A stretch of DNA of 11,604 nt from JACMJP01 sp046160675 (GCA_046160675.1 JBJXHH010000044.1:1-11604); one strand, 5' to 3'. Shown: positions 1 to 7,993, numbered from the stretch's first letter. The notes: generated by a model not told the origin, from the letters alone. Program-made: numbers and translations.

Positions 1-1967
1 TTCCTGACATTTATGAAACACAACTATCAGATTATGTGGGAACCGATTCAGCAATATCTTTTATCAACCAAGTTTCTGAAGGAACTGCAAATATTTGCGA
101 TAACAAACCTTTTTTCCTTGCAATAGGATATCATCAACCGCATGCAGGAAGGATTGTTCCTGAAAAGTATTTTCATGATTTTTACATGGATGATAATTAT
201 GAGTATCCGCTAGATCTTCCCTACAATGAGCCTTATAATGCTTATCCTCCTAATGGTGTAATTATGCCCCCTCAGCCACCTGAAGGAAAATGGGCAGATT
301 TTGAGGCATTTCCAGAGGCAAGCATTTCAAAATCTTTTGCTGATAATACAGAAACGGAAGAAAATTTTTCAGATTATATATCAAGCCTTTCAAGCCTTCC
401 GCTCGTTGCCCCGGGGCTCAGTAGTGAGGAAGTTGTTGATGTTTTAATGGAAAGTGAAAGGGCGAATTTTGTTACCAATTACCTTGCTTCCATAAAATAT
501 ATTGATGCCCAAATAGGCAGGTTGATGGATGAACTAAATGCACATCCTGCTCTTGTTGAAAATACAATCATCATTTTTTTAAGTGATCACGGTTATAGCC
601 TTGGCGAAAAAAAACATTATACAAAGTGGGCACTTTGGGAAACAGATATTCGAACTCCGATGATCATAGTTGACCCATCCCGCACGGGAAATAAAGTATC
701 TTCCAGAACAGTTTCCCTCCTGGATATTTTCCCTACAGTGCTTGACCTTGCTGGTGTTAACCACCCGAAATTTGATGACGGTTCAGAATATCTAGACGGC
801 ACAAGCCTTATCCCCCTGCTTATCAACGTCTCAAAACAATGGGAAAAACCCGCTTTGGTTTCCACTCTGAAGAATTGCAGTATGCCCCTTTGCGATCCAG
901 ATTATTCAGTAAGAAATGAACGCTTTCATTATATAAGATATCATCATGATGACACAGCAAGTTTTATCTATGACAGTCTTGGCAATGATATCCTGGAGCA
1001 GGAGTTGTATGAAATTGGTACAAAAAGAGAAACGGATCCGAATGAATGGACGAACCTTGCTTACGATCCTGACTACGCCCCTGTAATAGCTTATCTCGAT
1101 AATTTTTTCCCTGACAGTAGCATGTACCTGCAAAAAGCTCAAAAAGTAGAAATATCTAATGGCCCAATATCCTGCCTACTTACAAATACTGGAAAATTAA
1201 AACTGAAGTTAAAATTGTATAACGCTGACGGTGTGCTTGTTTCAGGTCCAACACTTTCAGGTTACAGTTATAAATGGACAAATAATATTACAGCTGGTAC
1301 CAGTTTTGGAATTAATTATAATTTTCCCCTCAATACAATTCCAATTGCAACTTATACTACTACGGACAAGATTATATTTTATATACATGTTTACGAAATT
1401 ACAACTGGCAAACTCGTTGCTTTCGACACAAAAACATTTTACCTCAATCCTGTTAATGCACCATCCATTTTTTATAATGCGTATGTTTCAGGCATGCAGG
1501 TGAGTATCGAAGATTATTCACTCACAGGGAGTTTCAAAAGCTCTTCATGGGATTTTGGCGACGGAGGAATTATGGAGGAATTTCTTCCTGCTGCCCATAC
1601 ATATTCAACTCCGGGTACTTACACTATAAAAAACACTGTGTTTTACGGAAATGGATGTTCAACTATTTCATCAAAGACAGTTACAATTCTTGAGGATGTC
1701 AAAACAACGGAAGAAGTTCTGGGTGTTAGTGACTTCAATATGAGAGTTTTTCCAAACCCTGCAAACCAAACTATCACACTTGTTTACGATCCGCAATATA
1801 CCGGAATATCTATCGCCATTCTGAATTCGTTCGGGCAGGTTATGCTGAATAAAACAACAGATCTTTCCGGCGCCATAGACATATCAGGCCTTCCGGCAGG
1901 AAACTACATTATAAAACTCACACACAGCGGCGGGTATGAAACATCAATTTTTGAAGTGATGAGATAG
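1..1967 (+). CDS. Iduronate-2-sulfatase-like sulfatase with PKD and T9SS sorting domain (5' partial)
   Basis: This is the C-terminal 654 residues of a secreted sulfatase. The frame is open to the left edge (first full codon at base 3) and aligns there with the middle of the downstream paralog, so the GTG at 36 is not the start and the signal peptide and formylglycine cysteine lie outside the window. Visible catalytic elements are GYHQPH (about base 126), the metal-binding Asp-His of LSDHG (585-590) and HYTKW just after it, which match the iduronate-2-sulfatase layout. The sulfatase part ends near base 1115. It is followed by a beta-rich module (about 1146-1450), a PKD domain (WDFGDG, then HTYSTPGTYT, about 1495-1690) and a T9SS type A sorting domain that begins at RVFPNPA (about 1743) and ends at the stop. 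The likely role is removal of sulfate from a polysaccharide at or outside the cell surface; the substrate is unknown. Family assignment is strong, exact specificity is not. Confidence 0.93.
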   Translation, partial: PDIYETQLSDYVGTDSAISFINQVSEGTANICDNKPFFLAIGYHQPHAGRIVPEKYFHDFYMDDNYEYPLDLPYNEPYNAYPPNGVIMPPQPPEGKWADFEAFPEASISKSFADNTETEENFSDYISSLSSLPLVAPGLSSEEVVDVLMESERANFVTNYLASIKYIDAQIGRLMDELNAHPALVENTIIIFLSDHGYSLGEKKHYTKWALWETDIRTPMIIVDPSRTGNKVSSRTVSLLDIFPTVLDLAGVNHPKFDDGSEYLDGTSLIPLLINVSKQWEKPALVSTLKNCSMPLCDPDYSVRNERFHYIRYHHDDTASFIYDSLGNDILEQELYEIGTKRETDPNEWTNLAYDPDYAPVIAYLDNFFPDSSMYLQKAQKVEISNGPISCLLTNTGKLKLKLKLYNADGVLVSGPTLSGYSYKWTNNITAGTSFGINYNFPLNTIPIATYTTTDKIIFYIHVYEITTGKLVAFDTKTFYLNPVNAPSIFYNAYVSGMQVSIEDYSLTGSFKSSSWDFGDGGIMEEFLPAAHTYSTPGTYTIKNTVFYGNGCSTISSKTVTILEDVKTTEEVLGVSDFNMRVFPNPANQTITLVYDPQYTGISIAILNSFGQVMLNKTTDLSGAIDISGLPAGNYIIKLTHSGGYETSIFEVMR

Positions 1968-2296
1968 TGCAAAAAATTCAGGTAAAAATATTTGTTTAAA
2001 AATTTGTAAAATAATCAGATATATGTGAATTCTTATACTTTACAAAAGGGTCTGAAAAGCGGGGAAAATATACACAAAATTTAAAATTTCATGACTGGTA
2101 AAATTTCCAATCTATCTACAGGAATACCCCCTATTATATCATATTTTATTGAATAAATTGGTAAAAAATAGGATAACTATGTAAAATATGTTATTTATAT
2201 GTGACGTATAATGCAAGAATGAATCTACTTAAATGAGCTACGTTTACGCCTGAAGCCCTGTCTATACATACAACTAACATCAAAAACGAACACACT
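1968..2296. other. AT-rich intergenic region between the two sulfatases
   Basis: This 329-base gap has no plausible gene. I found no convincing hairpin with a T-tract after the first sulfatase, so read-through into the second gene is possible. Weak promoter-like strings are TACGTTTA at 2239-2246 (seven of eight positions of the Bacteroidota TAnnTTTG -7 element, without a clear -33 partner) and a sigma70-like TTGGTA/TAAAAT pair (2158-2163 and 2182-2187, 18-base spacer). Neither is strong enough to call. The last 40 bases before the ATG are rich in A and C and lack a Shine-Dalgarno sequence, as is usual for this phylum. Confidence 0.5.
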
Positions 2297-4816
2297 ATGT
2301 CAAAAAAGATTGTTCTTCTTTCCATCCTCTTAAGCACATATTGTTTCGCCTTTTCGCAGGCTCCCAAACCGAATGTAATATTCATAATGGTGGATGACCT
2401 TAATGATTATGTAGAAGGATTTGAAGGGCATCCGCAGGTTGAAACCCCGAATATAAACAGGATTGCAAACAAGGGTGTTTCTTTTTTGAGTGCTTATTGT
2501 TCTTCACCGGGTTGTGCCCCAAGCAGAACAAGCATGCTAAGCGGCAAAGACATTCATTACACACAGGTATATAATAATGATAATTATGATGGAAATTTCA
2601 GGATAAACTTTAGCCCACTAACCTCTAACGGGCAGGTTTTTACCCTACCTGAGATTTTGAAAGATAGTGGAGGATATTATACTTATGCTATCAATAAAGT
2701 GTTTCATAGTTCTTCAGAGAATGATTATGACGCTTCAGAGATTGATGACTGCAACAGAAACCAATCTTGGAATAAACTCTTACTAGTTGAAGAATCAGAA
2801 GAATTTAAACAGAGTCTTACAAGTTACGGCTATAACCCAGCATTCGGTTTCGGAATGATACCGGATGAACTGGAACCACAGCTTGAAGATTACAGAGCTA
2901 CTACAGAGGCTGTAAACTTCATTCACAGTTTTGCAGTTGGTGAAGAAGTAACATGCGAGGGAAAACCTTTTTTTCTGGCACTCGGATATCATCGTCCGCA
3001 CAATGGCAGGTATATTCCTGAAAAATATTTTCCTGAATACTATATAGATGATAATTTTGCAATGCCCTATGAAAATGTTTACAACCAACCCGTCGACAGG
3101 TTTCCCTATAATGGTATCATAATGCCTCCACAGCCTGAAGAAAAATTTGCAGATTATTATACACTCCCAGCTAACGGTCTTGGTAAATATTTTTCTGACG
3201 CAACAACAATGGAAGGAAATTTTGCTGTTTATGTTGATGGCTTATCTGTTGATACTGAGATAGATCAAGACCTATCGTCAATTGAAGTAAATGAAATAAT
3301 TACTGAAACACAAAGGGCAAATTATGTGATGGCTTATATTGCTTCAGTTCAATACATTGATGCACAAATAGGTAGAGTGATGGATGAGCTTGAAAAAAGC
3401 CCTGCATTACTTGAAAACACGGTTATAGTTCTTGTGAGCGATCATGGATATTCACTTGGTGAGAAGAGGCATTATACAAAATGGGCACTCTGGGAAACAG
3501 TATTAAGAATACCGCTCATAATTTCAACTCCCGAAATAATTAACCCACAAGTTTGTAAAAAAACAGTTTCATTGTTGGATATTTTTCCAACTATATGTGA
3601 TCTTACTGCCACAGCATATCCTACTATGCATAACGGGGACAAATACCTTGACGGCGAAAGCATGCTACCATTGCTGGAAGATCCTGATGCGAATTGGAAT
3701 AAACCCGCCATTTCATCTTATCAACGAAACACAAACGCAGGTTCTTGTTTCCCTCATTATTCAGTAAGAACTGACAAGTTTCATTATATTCGATATCAAT
3801 CAAATAATGACGGCTCGCTTGGCAGAAATGTGTGTGATTCTTCAGGGAGCACTTATGAGGAAGAGTTATATGAAATAGGAATAAACCGGGAAATTGATCC
3901 TAACGAATGGAACAACCTTGCATCAAGCCCTGAGTATGAAAACCTAATTGATTATCTGCAGCAGTTCTTACCCGATGGTAATCTGTATCTTGAAATCCCT
4001 TATAATGCAGAAATTACAAATGGAACTGTAGGTTGTTTTTTACCCGTAAATGGAAACCTTAAATTAAAAGGCAAATTATATAAACCTGATGGCTCAGCGG
4101 TTTCTGCGTCGAACATTCAATATATCTATACCTGGAGCAACAATCTGACTGTTGATGTTTTTACCGGGAAGGATTATACTTTCAACCTTGCACTAATGAG
4201 ACCTTACAAGAATACAAATGATCATATAACTTTTTATCTTCATATAACAGAAGTTTCTACTGGTAATGTTATTGCTTTCACTCAAAAAACATTCGGTATA
4301 AATATTGACAATACACCCGATCCTGTTTACACAGTTGTACAAGATGCTAATGAAGTTACAATTAGTAATTACAGCCTTAAAGGATCATATACATATGTAA
4401 CATGGGATATGGGTGATGGGTACACTACAAATGCTTATTTGCCAGGCATGCATGTATATGCAGAACCGGGAACATATACTATAACAAACACTGTGTATTT
4501 CGGAAACGGCTGTTCAACTGTAACAACTTCAACCGTAACAATCAGTTCTATTGAATTTCAGAAAATTGCAAAAGAAACCACTTTACGCATTTACCCGAAT
4601 CCTGCTTCAGAAATTGTTCAATTTATCAGTGATACAGAACAGGCCATTGAATCAGTTCAGATTTTGAATCTTTATGGACAACTTGTTAAGCACTATCAGT
4701 CAAATGAGATCGTATCAAATAGTCTCAATATTTCTGATTTGCCAGTTGGAAGTTATATGATTAAGGTTGTACATAATAATGATTTCAAAACCGCAGCATT
4801 TGAAATTATAAGATAA
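2297..4816 (+). CDS. Secreted iduronate-2-sulfatase-like sulfatase with PKD and T9SS sorting domain
   Basis: Complete 839-residue formylglycine-dependent sulfatase. A Sec signal peptide (MSKKIVLLSILLSTYCFAFS, cleavage near residue 20) leads into PNVIFIMVDDLND. The residues expected for the iduronate-2-sulfatase type are all present: D33 and D34, C73 in CAPSR (converted to formylglycine), K134 and H137 in NKVFH, H235 in GYHRPH, D382 and H383 in SDHG, and K395. The sulfatase domain ends near residue 560 (DPNEWNNLA, then the QQFLPD helix). A beta-rich module of unknown family covers about 568-670, a PKD domain about 680-750 (WDMGDG, PGTYT), and a T9SS type A sorting domain about 763-839 (LRIYPNPASE). 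The architecture equals that of the upstream paralog, and one hand-aligned 59-residue core block is 43/59 identical. It is probably exported and surface-attached or released to desulfate a glycan. No glycoside hydrolase, SusC/SusD pair or formylglycine-generating enzyme is visible nearby. Confidence 0.96.
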   Translation: MSKKIVLLSILLSTYCFAFSQAPKPNVIFIMVDDLNDYVEGFEGHPQVETPNINRIANKGVSFLSAYCSSPGCAPSRTSMLSGKDIHYTQVYNNDNYDGNFRINFSPLTSNGQVFTLPEILKDSGGYYTYAINKVFHSSSENDYDASEIDDCNRNQSWNKLLLVEESEEFKQSLTSYGYNPAFGFGMIPDELEPQLEDYRATTEAVNFIHSFAVGEEVTCEGKPFFLALGYHRPHNGRYIPEKYFPEYYIDDNFAMPYENVYNQPVDRFPYNGIIMPPQPEEKFADYYTLPANGLGKYFSDATTMEGNFAVYVDGLSVDTEIDQDLSSIEVNEIITETQRANYVMAYIASVQYIDAQIGRVMDELEKSPALLENTVIVLVSDHGYSLGEKRHYTKWALWETVLRIPLIISTPEIINPQVCKKTVSLLDIFPTICDLTATAYPTMHNGDKYLDGESMLPLLEDPDANWNKPAISSYQRNTNAGSCFPHYSVRTDKFHYIRYQSNNDGSLGRNVCDSSGSTYEEELYEIGINREIDPNEWNNLASSPEYENLIDYLQQFLPDGNLYLEIPYNAEITNGTVGCFLPVNGNLKLKGKLYKPDGSAVSASNIQYIYTWSNNLTVDVFTGKDYTFNLALMRPYKNTNDHITFYLHITEVSTGNVIAFTQKTFGINIDNTPDPVYTVVQDANEVTISNYSLKGSYTYVTWDMGDGYTTNAYLPGMHVYAEPGTYTITNTVYFGNGCSTVTTSTVTISSIEFQKIAKETTLRIYPNPASEIVQFISDTEQAIESVQILNLYGQLVKHYQSNEIVSNSLNISDLPVGSYMIKVVHNNDFKTAAFEIIR

Positions 4817-4843
4817 AAGATATTCGGCTGGATTTTTTTAGAT

Positions 4844-4874
4844 AGGGAGTTGCAACAATGCAGCTCCTTTTTTA
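4844..4874 (+). terminator. Intrinsic terminator after the second sulfatase
   Basis: The stem GGAGTTGC/GCAGCTCC (one G-T wobble, extendable outward by an A-T and a G-T pair) encloses the loop AACAAT and is followed by TTTTTT and then ATTTT. It lies 28 bases after the sulfatase stop, in the convergent gap with purT, and its T-tract runs into the purT stop codon. Read on the minus strand the hairpin is followed by A-rich sequence, so it should mainly stop plus-strand transcription. Confidence 0.85.
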
Positions 4875-6047
4875 TTTTCCCCCACTTATTACTCTCACTT
4901 TTTTTGCGTTCGAAATTGCTTTTTCTTTCACTGTATTTACTTCAACAGAAATATCATCATAAGCTAATGCTACACCCATTCTTCTATAAGCTCTTGTAGT
5001 TGGCTTTCCAAAAATTTTTATATCTGTTTTTGTTTCGCTTATGGCGCTGTCAATTCCTTCAAAATAAAAATCTTTGGAATCTTCACTGGCAAGGATTACA
5101 GCGCTGGCTCCAATTCTCAGCAGTTCAATTTCAGGTATCGGCAATCCTAGAACAGCCCTGGCATGGAGTTCAAATTCATTCAGGTTTTGTGTTCCTGCAA
5201 GTGTTACCATCCCTGTATCGTGTGGGCGGGGGCTGAGTTCTGAGAAATACACTCCATCATCTGCAAGAAGAAATTCAACCCCCCAAATACCTGCTCCTGT
5301 TAATGCTTCTGTAACTTGTTTTGCAATGTATTGCGCTTCTTTCAAATCTTTCTCAGAAATATTTGCAGGCTGCCAGCTCTCCTGATAATCGCCCCTCTCC
5401 TGCCTGTGCCCAATGGGTGGGCAAAACAAAGTTTCTGCGTTTTTTTGGGTGACAGTAAGCAATGTAATTTCTGAATTAAACCGAATAAATTCCTCCACAA
5501 TTACTTCGGCAATATCACCCCGCTTTGCACTTTGTGAATATTTCCAAGCCTTCTCGATATCAGCTTCCGTTTTTATTACACTCTGCCCTTTACCTGAAGA
5601 ACTCATGAGTGGTTTCACAACACAGGGTATTCCGATCTCTTTTGATGCCACAATTAGTTCATCGAAACTTTTTGCGTATGCATACTTTGCAGTTTTCAGG
5701 TTGAGTTCTTTTGCAGCAAGGTCACGGATAGCTTTGCGGTTCATTGTAAAGTTAGCAGCACGGGCACTTGGTACCACTTGGATACCCCATTTTTCATACT
5801 CATAAAACCGTTCTGTTCGTATCGCTTCTATCTCGGGAACAATTATATCCGGATAATGTTTTTTTACAATAGCATCCAGTGCATCGCCATCCAGCATATT
5901 TATTACTTCCCTTGCATCAGCTACTTGTTGTGCAGGTGCATTGTTGTAAGAATCAGCAGCTACGACATATTGCCCCAGCCGCTTGCAGGCGATTACAAAT
6001 TCTTTTCCGAGTTCCCCTGAGCCGAGTAATAATATTTTTTTATTCAT
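4872..6047 (-). CDS. purT: Formate-dependent phosphoribosylglycinamide formyltransferase (PurT, GAR transformylase 2)
   Basis: This 391-residue ATP-grasp enzyme makes formyl-GAR from GAR, formate and ATP in de novo purine synthesis, the folate-independent alternative to PurN. Its length matches the E. coli enzyme (about 392). Visible signatures are the N-terminal GSGELGKE (9-16), PEIEAI (71-76), the ATP-binding loop VVKPLMSSSGKGQS (143-156), PIGHRQERGDYQESWQP (211-227), Mg ligands E258 (WGVE) and E270 (FSE), SPRPHDTGMVTL (272-283) and the C-terminal FGKPTTRAYRRMGVALA (346-362). The ATG at 6047 gives the expected N-terminus. Only one base separates it from the stop of the upstream membrane-protein gene, so translational coupling is likely, and it appears to be the last gene of the minus-strand operon. 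No other purine gene is in the window. Function is secure from motifs; its place behind AtpZ/AtpI-like genes is the unusual point. Confidence 0.97.
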   Translation of the reverse strand: MNKKILLLGSGELGKEFVIACKRLGQYVVAADSYNNAPAQQVADAREVINMLDGDALDAIVKKHYPDIIVPEIEAIRTERFYEYEKWGIQVVPSARAANFTMNRKAIRDLAAKELNLKTAKYAYAKSFDELIVASKEIGIPCVVKPLMSSSGKGQSVIKTEADIEKAWKYSQSAKRGDIAEVIVEEFIRFNSEITLLTVTQKNAETLFCPPIGHRQERGDYQESWQPANISEKDLKEAQYIAKQVTEALTGAGIWGVEFLLADDGVYFSELSPRPHDTGMVTLAGTQNLNEFELHARAVLGLPIPEIELLRIGASAVILASEDSKDFYFEGIDSAISETKTDIKIFGKPTTRAYRRMGVALAYDDISVEVNTVKEKAISNAKKVRVISGGK

Positions 6048-6048
6048 G

Positions 6049-6426
6049 TTATTTTGTTTGCTTAGACAATTTCACCAGGTGAATAGTCTCAAAAATCAAA
6101 AAAGAAAAATAAATAATAGCAAACGGGGTGATGAAAGTAAGTGATTTTGTTTCCGGGTTTTGTGTTTTATAAATAATAACTACAATACCTGTGATAATGA
6201 GTTTGAGGATGATGCCTGCAAAAAATACATTCATAAAATTTGCGAATCTGCCCTTCATGGTTTTTGCGCTGAAATAATAAGTGGCAATACTCAGAATAAA
6301 AAATAAAGAAAAACAGATCCAGGCAAATTCCATCACCTGCGCAAAACCCTTTGCATAGCTCAATGAAAACAAAATTGCAGCAATGAAGATGGAGAATGGG
6401 ATGAATTTTTTCAGGTAGGTTCGCAT
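6049..6426 (-). CDS. Four-helix AtpI-like membrane protein, ATP synthase operon associated
   Basis: A 125-residue hydrophobic protein with four predicted membrane helices at about 8-27, 31-53, 65-86 and 97-118, and a basic N-terminus (MRTYLKKF). It has no motif that gives a function. Its size, four-helix layout and position just after AtpZ match the small membrane protein that precedes atpB in many Bacteroidota, which resembles AtpI, a suggested helper of F0 rotor-ring assembly. That link rests on context and topology, not on sequence motifs. The ATG at 6426 follows a 26-base gap after AtpZ, and its stop lies one base before the purT start. No atpB follows, so if it acts on ATP synthase it does so away from the core genes. 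Confidence 0.75.
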   Translation of the reverse strand: MRTYLKKFIPFSIFIAAILFSLSYAKGFAQVMEFAWICFSLFFILSIATYYFSAKTMKGRFANFMNVFFAGIILKLIITGIVVIIYKTQNPETKSLTFITPFAIIYFSFLIFETIHLVKLSKQTK

Positions 6427-6452
6427 TAAAAATTTTCTGCAAAAATATACTT

Positions 6453-6686
6453 CTACCTCTTCGGTTTTATAAAATCTTTCAGAACACTATACATACCTGC
6501 ACTAATACCCAACAAGGAAAGAGTAACAGTGAACCAGGGCTTGGTATCAAGCCAGTCGTCTATTTTCATTCCTCCCCAAACACCCAGGAAGATGGCTGCA
6601 AAAAGTTGAAACCCAATATTGCTGTACTTGAGAAAGCTATCAAATTGCTGCTTCCTGTTCGATGGCTTCGAGGGTTTGTTCTGCAT
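6453..6686 (-). CDS. atpZ: AtpZ/AtpI family F0F1 ATP synthase accessory protein
   Basis: A 77-residue protein of the AtpZ (ATPase_gene1) type: a hydrophilic, basic N-terminus, then two membrane helices at about 22-40 and 51-68 joined by the short polar loop KIDDWLDTKPW. The pattern YSNIGFQLFAAIFLGVWGG followed by a D-x-x-x-x-T-K-P-W turn is characteristic. Family members are encoded next to F0F1 ATP synthase genes and have been linked to assembly and to Mg/Ca handling. The start ATG at 6686 lies inside the bactofilin gene, giving a 47-base overlap in another frame. The next internal Met (40) would remove the first helix, so the overlapping start is preferred. It is followed by the AtpI-like gene. 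Confidence 0.87.
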   Translation of the reverse strand: MQNKPSKPSNRKQQFDSFLKYSNIGFQLFAAIFLGVWGGMKIDDWLDTKPWFTVTLSLLGISAGMYSVLKDFIKPKR

Positions 6687-7071
6687 TTAGTTTCTTGTCT
6701 TTAGCGCCCATGTTACAAACGCCATTGAAACGGGCTCCATTCTCCACTATAATTTTACTTGTATAAATGTTGCCTTCTACTAAAGAAGTGGCTTTTAGGG
6801 TAAGCAATTCGGCAACTTCAATGTCGCCCATGATCTTTCCTTCAATGTCAGCATTGCGGCATATTACATCGCCTTCAATTATTCCTGTTTGCCCTAATGC
6901 AAGTTTCGCTTTTACATGTAGGGTTCCCCTCACAATGCCTTCTATACGAATATCGCCGTCGCTATTCACTATTCCTTCTACTACCGTTCCATGATTGATC
7001 CTGTTAGAAATCATCATTCCGTTTTTCTGTGTGGTTGCTGCAGGATCATTCGAAGTTTTGTTCCCAAACAT
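6640..7071 (-). CDS. Bactofilin (polymer-forming cytoskeletal protein)
   Basis: A 143-residue bactofilin. Flexible ends (residues 1-24 and about 125-143) flank a right-handed beta-helix core whose repeated short turns are visible: VVEGIVNSDGDIRIEGIVRG, then IIEGDVICRNADIEGKIMGD and LVEGNIYTSKIIVENGARFNG, with an EG or G at regular spacing. Bactofilins assemble into nonpolar filaments without nucleotide and act as scaffolds for wall enzymes in cell-shape control. The gene lies 19 bases after an M23 endopeptidase, the pairing known from CcmA-Csd1 in Helicobacter and from bactofilin/LmdC-type pairs, so a joint role in local wall remodelling is likely. Its ATG is preceded by an A-rich tract (10 A on the minus strand, 7079-7088), a typical Bacteroidota leader. 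Its last 15 codons overlap the start of atpZ. Confidence 0.95.
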   Translation of the reverse strand: MFGNKTSNDPAATTQKNGMMISNRINHGTVVEGIVNSDGDIRIEGIVRGTLHVKAKLALGQTGIIEGDVICRNADIEGKIMGDIEVAELLTLKATSLVEGNIYTSKIIVENGARFNGVCNMGAKDKKLNAEQTLEAIEQEAAI

Positions 7072-7090
7072 AGTTTTGTTTTTTTTTTGA

Positions 7091-7963
7091 TCAGTTAAAA
7101 ATAATAAAATCCTGTGGATTTACGGGAAGTTTTTCGTGCCAAAGTTCAAAATGCAAATGCGGCCCTGTGCTTAGTTCACCGGTATTGCCGATGATGGCTA
7201 TCACATCCCCCGCCTTAACAAAATTACCAGTTTTTTTTAAAAGTACAGAATTGTGTTTGTAGAGGGAAATGAGGCCATGATCATGTTGCAGAACTATCAC
7301 ATTCCCGCTTTCAACATTCCAATAAGCATCTATCACAGTTCCGTCTAAACATGCTTTAATCGGTGTATTTTCATTTGCAACTATATCCACTCCGTAGTGA
7401 CCTTCACGGGGTTTGTACGTATCAGTCATCGTTCCTTTTAGGGGTGGGAAAAAATGCAGGGCTTTAATGTTTTTTTCACCCCTACTTCCAGCATCTACTC
7501 CGGTCAGGTTAAAGAGATCTTCCTGTTCTACCTGCCTGCGAAAATCCAGATCAAGCGGGGAGGTAATGTCAAGCCTGATGCTGTCGTAATTCCTGTCTTT
7601 TATTGTATCCAAAGGCATCAATGAATCAACTTCACCCTTCAGCCTTTTTTGGAGGTTTGCAATATAGATATCATAATAATTGAGCTGGCGCATAATTGAG
7701 TCAGTAATAGCATTATTGCGGATAATTTGCCTTGTAGTATTTACTTCGCTTGCCCCGGCTACGTAGTTTTTAAGCGGTGTAAAAGCAATCAGGCTGAACA
7801 CTAAAAAGGCAAGCACAACAAACAAAGTACTAGCAATAATTATCACATTCAGTGCGCTCAACTTCACAGAGGCCTGTACCTCAAAGGTCTTATCATGCAT
7901 GAGCACAAGTCTATATTTGTTGCGGAGCCTGTTGAGCAGGCTTTTACCTGTAGTTTTACCCAA
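7091..7963 (-). CDS. Membrane-anchored M23 family (LytM-type) peptidoglycan endopeptidase
   Basis: A 290-residue protein with a short basic cytoplasmic N-terminus (about 1-35), one membrane helix (about 37-62), a periplasmic linker with coiled-coil character (about 70-150) and a C-terminal M23 domain (about 172-285). The metal ligands H189 and D193 (HYGVD) and H271, and the catalytic H237 (LYKHN) and H269 (GPHLHFELW), are all present, so it should be an active endopeptidase that cuts peptide cross-links in the periplasm. An in-frame stop at 7970-7972 leaves only ATT (7966) or TTG (7963) as starts that keep the family-typical N-terminal stretch YRLVLMHDKTFEVQAS. The next ATG (Met 22) would cut into it, so TTG is chosen. 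It is the first gene of the minus-strand operon, next to bactofilin and divergent from sprE. Confidence 0.94.
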   Translation of the reverse strand: MGKTTGKSLLNRLRNKYRLVLMHDKTFEVQASVKLSALNVIIIASTLFVVLAFLVFSLIAFTPLKNYVAGASEVNTTRQIIRNNAITDSIMRQLNYYDIYIANLQKRLKGEVDSLMPLDTIKDRNYDSIRLDITSPLDLDFRRQVEQEDLFNLTGVDAGSRGEKNIKALHFFPPLKGTMTDTYKPREGHYGVDIVANENTPIKACLDGTVIDAYWNVESGNVIVLQHDHGLISLYKHNSVLLKKTGNFVKAGDVIAIIGNTGELSTGPHLHFELWHEKLPVNPQDFIIFN

Positions 7964-7993
7964 AATCGGTTATTTTTTCTGCCTTTTTTAAAA

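Noticed and set aside
36..38. GTG at 36 as the start of the first sulfatase
   Set aside because: The frame is open to base 3 and the upstream residues (PDIYETQLSDY) align with the interior of the second sulfatase, so the gene begins outside the window.
1980..2020. AT-rich inverted repeats after the first sulfatase as a terminator
   Set aside because: The possible stems contain only A-T pairs with mismatches and are not followed by a clean T-tract.
2096..2167. Repeated TGGTAAAA strings as a regulatory direct repeat
   Set aside because: Only two short copies with different flanks occur in an AT-rich gap; chance is sufficient.
2207..2212. TATAAT as a promoter -10 box for the second sulfatase
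   Set aside because: There is no -35 partner at the right distance, and the main sigma factor of Bacteroidota prefers TAnnTTTG; such a string is expected by chance in AT-rich sequence.
5413..5805. Plus-strand open frame of 130 codons inside purT
   Set aside because: It lies antisense to a gene with clear catalytic motifs and has no recognisable domain; it is a shadow frame.
6167..6442. Alternative minus-strand frame of 91 codons over the AtpI-like gene
   Set aside because: The 125-residue frame has regular membrane helices and fits the operon spacing; the alternative has scattered Cys and His and no sensible topology.
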